The position numbers were made by a program, and so were the translations under genes. The notes beneath the pieces were generated by a model. The model was not told where the DNA came from, made no database searches, and saw nothing but the letters and a program-made list of their open reading frames with translations. A DNA stretch of 9,409 nucleotides from Candidatus Omnitrophica bacterium CG02_land_8_20_14_3_00__42_8. Its GTDB lineage: Bacteria; Omnitrophota; Gorgyraeia; Gorgyraeales; Gorgyraeaceae. Positions 1 through 7,128 of this stretch are shown here, piece by piece (positions within the stretch are counted from its first letter, which is position 1; every line of letters starts with the position of its first letter). Location of the stretch: contig PEUD01000076.1 in assembly GCA_002780805.1 (NCBI GenBank), forward strand, positions 1-9,409, in the 5' to 3' direction.

Positions 1-1
1 G

Positions 2-970
2 GGGGAAAATTACCGGACAAAGGGATACGAAGCGCAGCAGCGCGGAGACATAGATACCGCTATAGAATGGTATCAGAAGGCAGCTAGTGTTAAACCCGAT
101 TACGCTTCTCCGCACAATGATCTCGGCATTCTATTTGAGACAAAAGGATGGCTGGACAGGGCTGAGGCAGAATACGAAAAAGCCCTGGCCATGGACCCTG
201 ATTATAAAGAAGTTCATACTAACATGGCGCTTCTCTATGAAAGAAAAGGGGAGTTGGAAAAGGCCGCTTTTCACTGGATGAGAAGGTATAAATTAGGCAA
301 TCCGAACGATCCATGGAATCAGGAAGCCAGGGAGAGGCTGGAAAAACTCGGCCTGCTTGAGAAAACAGAAAAGGCTGTAAAGGCTGTTTCTCCCGCTAAT
401 GTAGAACAAAAGACAACCGCTGTCGAAGAGCCTCAAAAAAAAGAAGCGCCGGTGAAGGTCAAAAAAGAAAAGGTTGTTAAAAGGCCGGCCGAGAGGCCTA
501 CTAAAAAAAAACCGGAACCTAAACCGAAAGCAAAAAAGGGGCATGGCTGGGCCATGATAGGACCTGAGAAAAAGAAGGAACCTGCCAAGGCCTCTGAATC
601 GAGCAAGAATATAGATAAAGAGCTTCAGGAATCTCTGAGGCTGGCGGAAGAAAGGCTGAGAAGAGAAAAAGGGGGCAAGAAAAAGATTGATGCGGCAGTT
701 AACAGCGAAGCAAATGCGGCTTATAGCAAGGCAAAAGATTATTACAATAAAGGCGAATACGCAAAAGCGCTGGATGTGATAAGGCTTGTCAAGCAGGATT
801 CCGGGCAAAGCAGCAAGCCCCTTTTAGAATTAGAAGATGAGATAAAATTTAAAATGAAGGAGGAGAGGATAGAAGATTATTACAAAGAAGGCATGATACA
901 TTACCACCAGAAAGATTTCGCAGGCGCCAGAAAAGAATTTGAAGCGATGTTGAACATTTTACCTGAGTGA
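2..970 (+). CDS. TPR-repeat protein, 5' end outside the window
   Basis: The frame is open from the first bases of the window to a TGA stop, so the gene is cut at its 5' end; the ATG at 191 is an internal Met within a repeat, not the start. The 322 visible residues begin with about three tetratricopeptide repeats (roughly residues 2-105), with typical spacing such as 'GDIDTAIEWYQKA' and 'LDRAEAEYEKALAMDPDY'. A long charged linker rich in Lys, Pro and Glu follows (about 123-235), partly coiled-coil-like near 'ELQESLRLAEERLRR'. A second TPR pair closes the protein (about 236-322). TPRs are protein-protein scaffolds, so this is probably an adaptor; the partner cannot be told. No membrane segment is visible in this part, and a signal peptide would lie upstream of the window. 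An 89-base gap separates it from polA, so co-transcription is uncertain. Confidence 0.85.
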   Translation, partial: GENYRTKGYEAQQRGDIDTAIEWYQKAASVKPDYASPHNDLGILFETKGWLDRAEAEYEKALAMDPDYKEVHTNMALLYERKGELEKAAFHWMRRYKLGNPNDPWNQEARERLEKLGLLEKTEKAVKAVSPANVEQKTTAVEEPQKKEAPVKVKKEKVVKRPAERPTKKKPEPKPKAKKGHGWAMIGPEKKKEPAKASESSKNIDKELQESLRLAEERLRREKGGKKKIDAAVNSEANAAYSKAKDYYNKGEYAKALDVIRLVKQDSGQSSKPLLELEDEIKFKMKEERIEDYYKEGMIHYHQKDFAGARKEFEAMLNILPE

Positions 971-1026
971 TTCTGAGAAGCCCGTCGTTAATCCCTTTTA
1001 TTATACCCCAGGGCGAAGCAGAACCC

Positions 1027-1041
1027 TTCCTATTTTAGGAA
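1027..1041. repeat. Short perfect hairpin in the polA leader
   Basis: TTCCTA and TAGGAA form a perfect 6-bp inverted repeat around a TTT loop, 18 bases before the polA ATG. Its right arm holds AGGA, the only Shine-Dalgarno-like string in the leader, which is too far from the start codon to be a good one. It could be an operator, a small RNA hairpin, or chance; a 6-bp stem in a leader of this length is not strong evidence. The rest of the 89-base leader (971-1059) shows a TATTAT string at 999 but no convincing -35 partner. Confidence 0.3.
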
Positions 1042-1059
1042 ATCCCATATAAATAATAA

Positions 1060-3741
1060 ATGAGCAAAAAAGAAAAACTTTTTTTGATTGATGGAAACTC
1101 TTATTGTTATAGAGCTTTTTATGCCATAAAAGAGCTCAGGAATTCAAAAGGCAGGCCTACGAATGCGGTCTATGGCTTTATCCTGATGCTTAAAAAGTTA
1201 CTGGAAAAGGAAAGGCCGGCTTATATCGGCGTGGCATTTGATCTTAAAGGCCCCACGTTCAGGCACGAGCAGTTTGAAGATTATAAGGCTCACAGAAAAC
1301 CCATGCCGGATGACCTTGTAAGCCAGATGAGTTTGATAAAAGAGGTCATAGCGGCGTATAACATACCTATTTTTGAAAAACAGGGTTTTGAGGCGGACGA
1401 CGTACTTGCCACTATTGCTAAAAAAATGTCCCGGCTGGACATAGATGTGTATGTAGTTACAGGCGATAAAGACATGCTTCAGATAGTAGATAAGAATGTA
1501 AAAGTTTACAGCGCGCATAAGGACGTCCTTATATACGATTCTGAAACTGTAAAGGAAAAATACTCAGGGTTAGGGCCTGAGAACATAACCGATTTTATCG
1601 CTCTCGCCGGGGATACGGCCGATAACATCCCTGGCGTAGCCGGCATAGGAGAAAAGACGGCAATTGAGCTTATAAAGGAATTCGGGAACCTGGACAATCT
1701 TTATAAAAATCTTGATAATATAACAAGCGCTCCAAGAAAAAAAATGCTCTCCGAACAGGAAACTATCGCCCGGATGTCCAAAGAACTTGCGACTGTGGAT
1801 TCGGATGTCCCCATAGAAATAGACGCCGGCGCCATGGCCGTCAGAGGCCCTGATTCAGAAAAACTATTAAGTATTTTTAAGGAGATGGAGTTCAAGAGCT
1901 TTGTGAGAGAGATTGCATCATGCAATTCGAATGTTCATAAAGAGGCGGATTATAAGACAATCGCCTGCGCCGGGGATTTTAAGGATTTTATCGGAGAATT
2001 AAAAACAAAGAAAGAGTTTGTCCTGGACATAGAGACTACGAGCGAACGGCCCATGGAAGCAAATCTTGTCGGTATATCGTTTTGCTGGAAAGAGGGCAAG
2101 GCTTATTACATTAGTTTAATTCCATGTGGTTCAAGGGAAGGCGTAGAAATAGACTATGCTTTAAAGGAATTGAAGCCGATACTGGAAAACGAAAACATAA
2201 AAAAAATTGGGCAGAATATAAAATATGACAATCTGGTCTTGTCAAATTACGGCATAGAGCTTAGCGGTATATCTTACGACACGATGATAGCCTCGTACCT
2301 GTTAAACCCTTCCAGGATGGGCCATGGCCTGGATGACATTGCGCTTGAATACCTTGATCATAAAATGGCCTCTATTGATGAACTTCTCGGAACCGGCAGG
2401 AAAAAAGTTACTATGGATATGGTGGATATTGAAAAGGTTTCCATGTATTCATGCGAAGATAGCGATGTTACCATGAGGCTTAAAAATATATTTGAAAAAG
2501 AGATTTTAAAAAAAGGACTGGAAGCGCTTTTTAAAGATATAGAACTGCCGCTTATAGAGGTTTTGAGCAAGATGGAGAAGAATGGGATAAAGATAGATGT
2601 TGATTTTTTAAAAGAGGCATCGTCTGATATGGAGAATGAACTTTCTGCCCTGATTAAGGAGATATATAGGATAGCGGGCGGGGAATTTAACATCAATTCT
2701 CCGAAACAGCTCAGTCATATTCTATTTGAGAAATTAGGCCTGCCTGTTGTAAAAAAGACAAAAACAGGCGCGTCTACGGACGTAGAGGTTCTTGAGAAGC
2801 TTTCTTCTTTGCACACGCTGCCAAAAGAGCTATTGAGGTACAGGGAGTTATCCAAGCTGAAATCCACTTACGTGGACGCGCTGCCGGAGCTGATTAATAA
2901 AAAAACAGGGAGGCTTCACACTTCTTTTAACCAGGCGGTTACCGCTACGGGAAGGCTTTCATCGTCCAATCCGAATCTTCAGAATATCCCGATAAAGACA
3001 GAGGAGGGCAGGAAAATAAGAAAGGCATTTATAGGAGAGAACGGTAATTTTATAATGTCAGCTGATTATTCCCAGATAGAGCTCAGGATACTGGCGCATC
3101 TCTCGAAAGACCCTGAACTCGTATCCGCGTTTGAAAACAACAGGGACGTGCATACCCATACCGCTTCTCTGATTTTTGGCGTGAACGAAAACGAGGTAAC
3201 ACCGGAAATGAGAGGAAATGCCAAGACAGTGAACTTCGGCATAATATACGGCATCAGCGCTTTTGGGTTAAGCAGGGGCCTTAATATAGACCCGGGGAGC
3301 GCCCAGCAATTTATAGATTCTTATTTCGAGAGATACCCCCGCGTAAAAGTTTACATGGAAGATAAAATAGAAGAAGCCAGAAGTTCCGGATATGTGACAA
3401 CCCTCTTTAACAGGCGGAGATATATCCCTGAAATAAAAACAGGGGGCATGAGGGAGCAGCAGCAGGCGGAGAGGATTGCCATAAATACACCTGTTCAGGG
3501 TTCGGCGGCCGACCTTATAAAGATCGCAATGATAAATATACATAGAAAGATGAAAAGGAATAATTTTAAATCGCTCATGACCCTGCAGGTGCATGACGAA
3601 CTTGTTTTTGAAGTCCCTGAGGACGAATTAGATAAGATGAAAAAACTTGTGAAAGAAGAGATGGAAGGGGCTGTAAGGTTGTCAGTCCCCGTCAAGGTAA
3701 GCGTGCAATACGGGAAAAATTGGCTGGAGATGGCGGACTAA
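1060..3741 (+). CDS. polA: DNA polymerase I
   Basis: This is an 893-residue, full-length three-domain enzyme for Okazaki-fragment maturation and repair synthesis. The N-terminal 5' nuclease (about 1-290) has FLIDGN at the start, the ADD acidic pair at 112-114, TGDKD at 134-138 and the helix-hairpin-helix region GDTADNIPGVAGIGEKTA (184-201). The 3'-5' proofreading domain looks active: Exo I D323-I-E325, Exo II N386/D390, and Exo III Y463 with D467. The polymerase domain has TATGRLSSS (628-636), motif A with D669 (DYSQIELR), motif B R718-K722-F726-Y730, and motif C H845-D846-E847. Phe at 726 is the E. coli-type residue rather than the Tyr that tolerates dideoxynucleotides. Translation starts at the ATG directly before the conserved N-terminus; no good Shine-Dalgarno site precedes it. 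coaE begins 11 bases after the TAA stop, so the two are probably co-transcribed. Confidence 0.98.
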   Translation: MSKKEKLFLIDGNSYCYRAFYAIKELRNSKGRPTNAVYGFILMLKKLLEKERPAYIGVAFDLKGPTFRHEQFEDYKAHRKPMPDDLVSQMSLIKEVIAAYNIPIFEKQGFEADDVLATIAKKMSRLDIDVYVVTGDKDMLQIVDKNVKVYSAHKDVLIYDSETVKEKYSGLGPENITDFIALAGDTADNIPGVAGIGEKTAIELIKEFGNLDNLYKNLDNITSAPRKKMLSEQETIARMSKELATVDSDVPIEIDAGAMAVRGPDSEKLLSIFKEMEFKSFVREIASCNSNVHKEADYKTIACAGDFKDFIGELKTKKEFVLDIETTSERPMEANLVGISFCWKEGKAYYISLIPCGSREGVEIDYALKELKPILENENIKKIGQNIKYDNLVLSNYGIELSGISYDTMIASYLLNPSRMGHGLDDIALEYLDHKMASIDELLGTGRKKVTMDMVDIEKVSMYSCEDSDVTMRLKNIFEKEILKKGLEALFKDIELPLIEVLSKMEKNGIKIDVDFLKEASSDMENELSALIKEIYRIAGGEFNINSPKQLSHILFEKLGLPVVKKTKTGASTDVEVLEKLSSLHTLPKELLRYRELSKLKSTYVDALPELINKKTGRLHTSFNQAVTATGRLSSSNPNLQNIPIKTEEGRKIRKAFIGENGNFIMSADYSQIELRILAHLSKDPELVSAFENNRDVHTHTASLIFGVNENEVTPEMRGNAKTVNFGIIYGISAFGLSRGLNIDPGSAQQFIDSYFERYPRVKVYMEDKIEEARSSGYVTTLFNRRRYIPEIKTGGMREQQQAERIAINTPVQGSAADLIKIAMINIHRKMKRNNFKSLMTLQVHDELVFEVPEDELDKMKKLVKEEMEGAVRLSVPVKVSVQYGKNWLEMAD

Positions 3742-3752
3742 TCGCGGAAGCT

Positions 3753-4334
3753 ATGATAATAGGCATAACGGGAAGTTTTGGAAGCGGGAAGACGACGGTT
3801 GCGAAAATGTTTGGCCGGCTCGGCGCTTATGCGATTGACGCGGATAAGGTTTATCATTCGCTCATAAGGCCAGGTAAAAGTTGTTATAAAAAAATAGTCG
3901 GGCATTTTGGCAAAGATATATTAGGCAGGGCAGGGCAGATAGACAGGAAAAAACTCGGCAGGGTTGTTTTTAAAAAAAAATCAAAACTTAAACTTCTGAA
4001 TAGCATTACTCATCCCGGGGTCATAAAAGAGATAAAAGACATAGTGAAATCCAAAAGAGGCAGGGTTATAATTATTGAGGCGCCTCTCTTGGTGGAAACA
4101 GGTTTTTATAAAGAAGTGAATAAGGTAATAGTGGTGTCAAATAAAAAAGAAGAGCAGATTAAAAGAATAAGAAAAGACAGGGGATTATCTGCCGAAGAAA
4201 CCCTGAAGAGAATAAGGATGCAGATGCCTTTTAAGAAAAAACTGGCATTCGCGGATTTTATCATAGATAATAGCGGATCAAAAACTAAAACATTAACCCA
4301 GGTCAGGGAGATCTGGAAAAAACAAGGAGCATAA
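3753..4334 (+). CDS. coaE: Dephospho-CoA kinase
   Basis: This cytoplasmic P-loop kinase phosphorylates the ribose 3'-hydroxyl of dephospho-CoA with ATP, the last step of coenzyme A synthesis. The 193-residue product begins MIIGITG and carries the Walker A motif G7-S-F-G-S-G-K13-T, the family's DAD motif at D29-A-D31, THPG at 86-89, and PLLVE at 111-115 (in 'IIIEAPLLVETGF'), all in family order. Its length is near the usual ~200. The same frame stays open upstream to a TTG at 3720 inside polA, but that would add 11 residues before a motif that family members place at the very N-terminus. The ATG at 3753, preceded by GGAAG, is therefore preferred. The gene lies 11 bases after polA and its stop is one base before the rho ATG, so the rho ribosome-binding site lies inside the last coaE codons. 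Confidence 0.95.
   Translation: MIIGITGSFGSGKTTVAKMFGRLGAYAIDADKVYHSLIRPGKSCYKKIVGHFGKDILGRAGQIDRKKLGRVVFKKKSKLKLLNSITHPGVIKEIKDIVKSKRGRVIIIEAPLLVETGFYKEVNKVIVVSNKKEEQIKRIRKDRGLSAEETLKRIRMQMPFKKKLAFADFIIDNSGSKTKTLTQVREIWKKQGA
4324..4329 (+). promoter_or_regulatory. Ribosome-binding site of rho inside the coaE 3' end
   Basis: AAGGAG lies six bases before the rho ATG and within the final coaE codons. This ideal spacing fixes the rho start and suggests that rho translation is coupled to that of coaE. Confidence 0.8.
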
Positions 4335-4335
4335 T

Positions 4336-5601
4336 ATGGACGTGAAAGAAAAACTGGATATTGAAAAATTGAAATCAATGAAGATAATCGAACTTAACAA
4401 ACTTGCGCATGACATGAACATAAACGGCGCAAGCGGGTTAAGAAAACAAGACATGATATTCAAGATCCTTCAGGCTCAGACAGAAAAAGACGGGCTCATA
4501 TTCGGGGAAGGGGTGCTGGAGATATTGCCTGACGGGTTTGGTTTTCTGCGTTCCCCGAACTATAATTACCTGCCCTGCCCTGACGACATATACATATCGC
4601 CTTCGCAGATCAGGAAATTCGAGCTGAGAACAGGAGATACGGTAAGCGGGCAGATACGGCCTCCCAAAGAAGGTGAAAGATATTTTGCGTTATTAAAGGT
4701 AGAGGCTGTTAATTTTGAAAGCCCGGAGGCGGCAAAGGACAAAGTGCTTTTTGATAACCTCACTCCGATATACCCTAACGTAAGGTATAAATTGGAGACG
4801 AAAACCGTAGACACATCTATGCGTATAATAGATTTGTTGACCCCTATAGGGAAAGGCCAGAGAGGGATGATAGTTGCGCCTCCTTACAGCGGCAAAACTA
4901 TAATAATGCAGAAGATGGCCAATAGTATCGCGACCAATTTTCCGGATACTATTATCATGGTGTTATTGATAGATGAGCGGCCCGAAGAAGTCACTGACAT
5001 GCAAAGGTCTGTAAAAGGAGAGGTTATCAGCTCCACATTTGATGAGCCTGCCGAAAGACATGTGCAGGTTGCGGAGATGGTGCTGGAAAAGGCAAAGAGG
5101 CTGGTAGAGCACAAGAAAGATGTGGTGATACTCCTGGACAGCATCACAAGGCTTGCCAGGGCGTATAACACGGTAGTGCCGCATTCCGGCAAAATACTTT
5201 CAGGAGGCGTGGATTCGAACGCCCTCCATAAGCCAAAGAGGTTTTTCGGCGCAGCGAGAAACATAGAAGAGGGCGGGAGCCTTACTGTAATAGCCACGGC
5301 TCTTGTGGATACCGGCAGCAGGATGGATGAAGTTATTTTTGAAGAGTTTAAAGGCACGGGCAATATGGAGCTGCAGCTTGACAGGACCTTGTTCCAAAAA
5401 AGGGTTTATCCCGCGATAGACATCAAAAGGTCTAATACAAGGAAAGAGGAACTGCTCGTAGAAGGAAAAGAACTTCAGAGGATATGGCTCCTCAGAAAAG
5501 TTCTGAATGAATTAAACAGCGTAGAAGCAATGGAGCTTCTTATAGAGAAAATCAGCAAAACCAAGACAAATGAAGATTTCTTGGATAGCATGAATAAATA
5601 A
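4336..5601 (+). CDS. rho: Transcription termination factor Rho
   Basis: Rho is a hexameric RNA-dependent ATPase that loads on untranslated RNA and releases RNA polymerase. The 421 residues match the usual ~420. An N-terminal helical Rho_N domain (about 1-48) is followed by the OB-fold/cold-shock RNA-binding domain, with DGFGFLRS starting at residue 66 as in the classic primary RNA site. The RecA-like ATPase has a P-loop A181-P-P-Y-S-G-K187-T, Walker B VVILLD ending at D268, SITRLAR at 269-275, the Q-loop from GGVDSN (290-295) through RFFGAARN, and the R-loop KGTGNME (339-345). The C-terminus ends in the family pattern (KTKTNEDF). The P-loop differs from the APPKAGKT of E. coli by Tyr and Ser. 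There is no long insertion in the N-terminal region of the kind seen in some Actinobacteria. A composite palindromic repeat starts immediately after the TAA stop. Confidence 0.98.
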   Translation: MDVKEKLDIEKLKSMKIIELNKLAHDMNINGASGLRKQDMIFKILQAQTEKDGLIFGEGVLEILPDGFGFLRSPNYNYLPCPDDIYISPSQIRKFELRTGDTVSGQIRPPKEGERYFALLKVEAVNFESPEAAKDKVLFDNLTPIYPNVRYKLETKTVDTSMRIIDLLTPIGKGQRGMIVAPPYSGKTIIMQKMANSIATNFPDTIIMVLLIDERPEEVTDMQRSVKGEVISSTFDEPAERHVQVAEMVLEKAKRLVEHKKDVVILLDSITRLARAYNTVVPHSGKILSGGVDSNALHKPKRFFGAARNIEEGGSLTVIATALVDTGSRMDEVIFEEFKGTGNMELQLDRTLFQKRVYPAIDIKRSNTRKEELLVEGKELQRIWLLRKVLNELNSVEAMELLIEKISKTKTNEDFLDSMNK

Positions 5602-5762
5602 AATCGCTGAACCAACGCGGAAGCTGTTCTTCGCTTCGCTCAGAGCAGACGCAGAAAAACGCGGAAATTGTAGGGACAGAACATTGTTCTGTCCCTACTT
5701 CAGTGTAGTTCCGCGTCAGTTGCGAGCAGGGCGAGCAACTGCTTCTGCGTAGTTCTGCGATT
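5602..5762. repeat. Composite palindromic repeat element between rho and rpmE
   Basis: This fills almost the whole 178-base gap between rho and rpmE. The left arm (5602-5669) and right arm (5699-5762) are imperfect inverted copies of each other, starting AATCGC and ending GCGATT. Each arm is built as unit, hairpin, unit. The 17-base unit fits TTCNGYGTAGTTCNGCG (AAC replaces the middle letters loosely in some copies). It lies at 5699-5715 and 5743-5759 on the + strand and, reversed, at 5605-5622 and 5650-5666. The hairpins have 7-bp stems and 11-base loops: 5624-5648 (CTGTTCT/AGAGCAG, one G-T pair) and 5717-5741 (CAGTTGC/GCAACTG). The two loops are themselves similar as reverse complements. 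A perfect palindrome (5670-5698) forms the centre. No reading frame or T-tract is present, so this looks like a small repetitive element rather than a simple terminator. Confidence 0.85.
5670..5698. repeat. Perfect 29-base palindrome at the centre of the rho-rpmE repeat
   Basis: The arm GTAGGGACAGAACA (5670-5683) is exactly complementary to TGTTCTGTCCCTAC (5685-5698), with the single T at 5684 between them. As RNA this would be a stable hairpin with a loop of a few bases. No run of T follows it, so it is not a standard intrinsic terminator. The GTAG at its foot recalls the GTAG/GGAG tetranucleotide of REP sequences handled by RAYT transposases, but here those bases are paired, so the link is weak. 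Confidence 0.9.
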
Positions 5763-5766
5763 AACG

Positions 5767-5773
5767 AAGGGAG
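5767..5773 (+). promoter_or_regulatory. Ribosome-binding site of rpmE
   Basis: AAGGGAG lies six bases before the rpmE ATG at 5780 and only five bases beyond the right end of the composite repeat. It would stay single-stranded even if the repeat folds. Confidence 0.75.
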
Positions 5774-5779
5774 CTAATC

Positions 5780-5992
5780 ATGAAAGACAAAATTCATCCA
5801 GAGTACAAGGAAGCCACGATCACCTGCGCATGTGGAGAGGTCATCCACACGCGTTCTACAAAGCAGAACCTGCGCGTGGAGATATGCTCTAAATGCCACC
5901 CGTTTTTCACTGGCAAGCAGAAGTTCGTGGATTCCGCAGGCAGGGTAGAGAAGTTTTTAAAGAAGTATAGTAAGAAGGGAGAAAAGAAATAA
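5780..5992 (+). CDS. rpmE: 50S ribosomal protein L31
   Basis: This 70-residue protein of the large ribosomal subunit bridges the central protuberance and the small subunit. It begins MKDKIHPEY, as L31 proteins do, and keeps all four zinc ligands of the C+ (zinc-binding) type: C16, C18, C36 and C39. The conserved block CSKCHPFFTGKQKFVD follows the second pair, then a lysine-rich tail. The four cysteines mean this is the zinc form, which in species with two L31 genes is the one replaced when zinc is scarce; no paralogue is visible here. The ATG has a good ribosome-binding site six bases upstream. prfA follows within 24 bases, which fits joint transcription with translation-termination genes. 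Confidence 0.97.
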   Translation: MKDKIHPEYKEATITCACGEVIHTRSTKQNLRVEICSKCHPFFTGKQKFVDSAGRVEKFLKKYSKKGEKK

Positions 5993-5999
5993 ACTGTAC

Positions 6000-6004
6000 A
6001 GGAG
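6000..6004 (+). promoter_or_regulatory. Shine-Dalgarno site before prfA
   Basis: AGGAG runs directly into three in-frame ATGs at 6005, 6008 and 6017. Spacing is zero, three and twelve bases respectively. None is ideal, so this site alone does not decide the start; family alignment favours 6017. Confidence 0.55.
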
Positions 6005-6016
6005 ATGATGGTTGTT

Positions 6017-7087
6017 ATGTTCGAAAAATTAGACTCTATATTGAAGCGTTACGGCGAATTGCGCGGATTGATGGCAGATCACGGCGTGATTTCCGATATT
6101 GATAGATATCAGAAACTCGCCAGGGAGCTGTCTTCGCTCGAAAAGGTTGTTAAAAAATATAATGAGTATAAAAAGGTTATTTCCGAGATAGGTGATTCAA
6201 AACATCTTTTAGAGGAAGAAACAGATAAAGAAATCATTGAGATGGCCCGCAAAGAGACGGTAGAGCTGGAGACAAGAAAAAAACAGCTCCAGCTTGAATT
6301 AGAAGAGATAATACTGGAAGAAGACCCTGACGCGGATAGGGGCGTGATCATGGAGATAAGGGCCGGGACAGGCGGGGCAGAGGCGTCCCTGTTTGCCGGA
6401 GATCTTTTCAGGATGTACTCCAAGTATGCCGCGAAGAATAACTGGAAAGTGGAAATCATGGACGCTCATTCTGCCGAAGGAGGCGGATTCAAAGAAGTGA
6501 TATTTGCCGTAAAAGGCAGGGGCGTTTATAAAAAGCTTAAATACGAAAAAGGCGGCCACAGGGTTCAAAGGGTCCCCGCTACTGAGGCGTCCGGCAGGAT
6601 TCATACATCTGCCGTGACCGTGGCGGTTCTCGCCGAGGCAGAAGATGTAGATGTCCAGATTAATCCGCAGGATTTAAGGATAGATGTATTCAGGGCTTCA
6701 GGCGCGGGCGGACAGGGTGTGAATAAAATAGAGTCGGCTGTGCGTATTACGCATATATCTTCAGGCATGGTTGTCATTTGCCAGGATGAAAGATCTCAGA
6801 GTAAAAACAAGGAAAAGGCCATGAGGGTATTGAGGGCGAGGCTTCTTGAACATAACAGAAAAGAGCATGAAGAAAAAATAGCAAAAGACAGGCGTATCCA
6901 GGTCGGTACAGGGGATAGGAGCGAGAAGATAAGGACTTATAATTTTCCGGACTGCAGGGTTACAGATCACAGGATAGGTTTTACGATATACGACCTGCCG
7001 AATGTGATGGAAGGCGAAATGGACAAGATCATAGACGCGTTAATCCAGGCCGAGAAAAAATTGAAATTAAGCGCCGTTCAAAGTTGA
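6017..7087 (+). CDS. prfA: Peptide chain release factor 1 (RF1)
   Basis: RF1 reads UAA and UAG stop codons in the ribosomal A site and triggers hydrolysis of peptidyl-tRNA. With the start at 6017 the product has 356 residues, near the E. coli length of 360. The N-terminal coiled domain leads to the stop-codon-reading domain with P187-A-T189 (RVPATEASGRIHTS), the PxT tripeptide that marks RF1 rather than RF2. The catalytic G231-G-Q233 loop sits in SGAGGQGVNKIESAVR. Q233 is the residue that PrmC, the next gene, methylates. In-frame ATGs at 6005 and 6008 would add MMVV-type residues absent from the family, so 6017 (MFEKLDS) is preferred. The gene ends in TGA, which RF1 does not read, inside a perfect palindrome. 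Confidence 0.97.
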   Translation: MFEKLDSILKRYGELRGLMADHGVISDIDRYQKLARELSSLEKVVKKYNEYKKVISEIGDSKHLLEEETDKEIIEMARKETVELETRKKQLQLELEEIILEEDPDADRGVIMEIRAGTGGAEASLFAGDLFRMYSKYAAKNNWKVEIMDAHSAEGGGFKEVIFAVKGRGVYKKLKYEKGGHRVQRVPATEASGRIHTSAVTVAVLAEAEDVDVQINPQDLRIDVFRASGAGGQGVNKIESAVRITHISSGMVVICQDERSQSKNKEKAMRVLRARLLEHNRKEHEEKIAKDRRIQVGTGDRSEKIRTYNFPDCRVTDHRIGFTIYDLPNVMEGEMDKIIDALIQAEKKLKLSAVQS

Positions 7088-7115
7088 CACTGTGACAATG
7101 TCACAGTGTCAACTT
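7081..7115. repeat. Perfect 35-base palindrome across the prfA stop codon
   Basis: AAGTTGACACTGTGACA (7081-7097) is exactly complementary to TGTCACAGTGTCAACTT (7099-7115) around the single base A7098. The left arm contains the last prfA codon and its TGA stop, and the right arm ends 13 bases before the preferred prmC ATG. No T-tract follows, so it is not a standard intrinsic terminator. It could be a protein-binding site, an RNA processing hairpin, or a mobile palindrome like those elsewhere in this window. Confidence 0.92.
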
Positions 7116-7128
7116 GGCGCATATAAAT

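Noticed and set aside
293..808. Long open frame on the minus strand opposite the TPR gene
   Set aside because: It is a shadow of the lysine-rich linker (AAA/AAG read as Phe/Leu) and shows no family-like pattern.
999..1006. TATTATAC string as a -10 promoter element before polA
   Set aside because: No -35-like hexamer lies 16-18 bases upstream, and A/T-rich strings of this kind are common in this sequence.
3720..3752. Upstream TTG start for coaE overlapping polA
   Set aside because: It would add 11 residues before the P-loop that the family places at the extreme N-terminus; the ATG at 3753 fits better.
4884..5363. Open frame on the minus strand opposite rho
   Set aside because: The + strand encodes conserved Rho motifs throughout; the minus-strand product has no recognisable domain.
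5670..5698. Intrinsic terminator after rho
   Set aside because: The stem is strong but is followed by TTCAG rather than a T-tract, and it sits symmetrically inside a larger inverted repeat.
5602..5779. CRISPR-like array between rho and rpmE
   Set aside because: The repeated units are inverted as well as direct, unevenly spaced and separated by hairpins, with no spacer pattern.
7081..7115. Intrinsic terminator between prfA and prmC
   Set aside because: No T-tract follows, the hairpin includes the prfA stop codon, and prmC needs read-through because no other promoter is visible.
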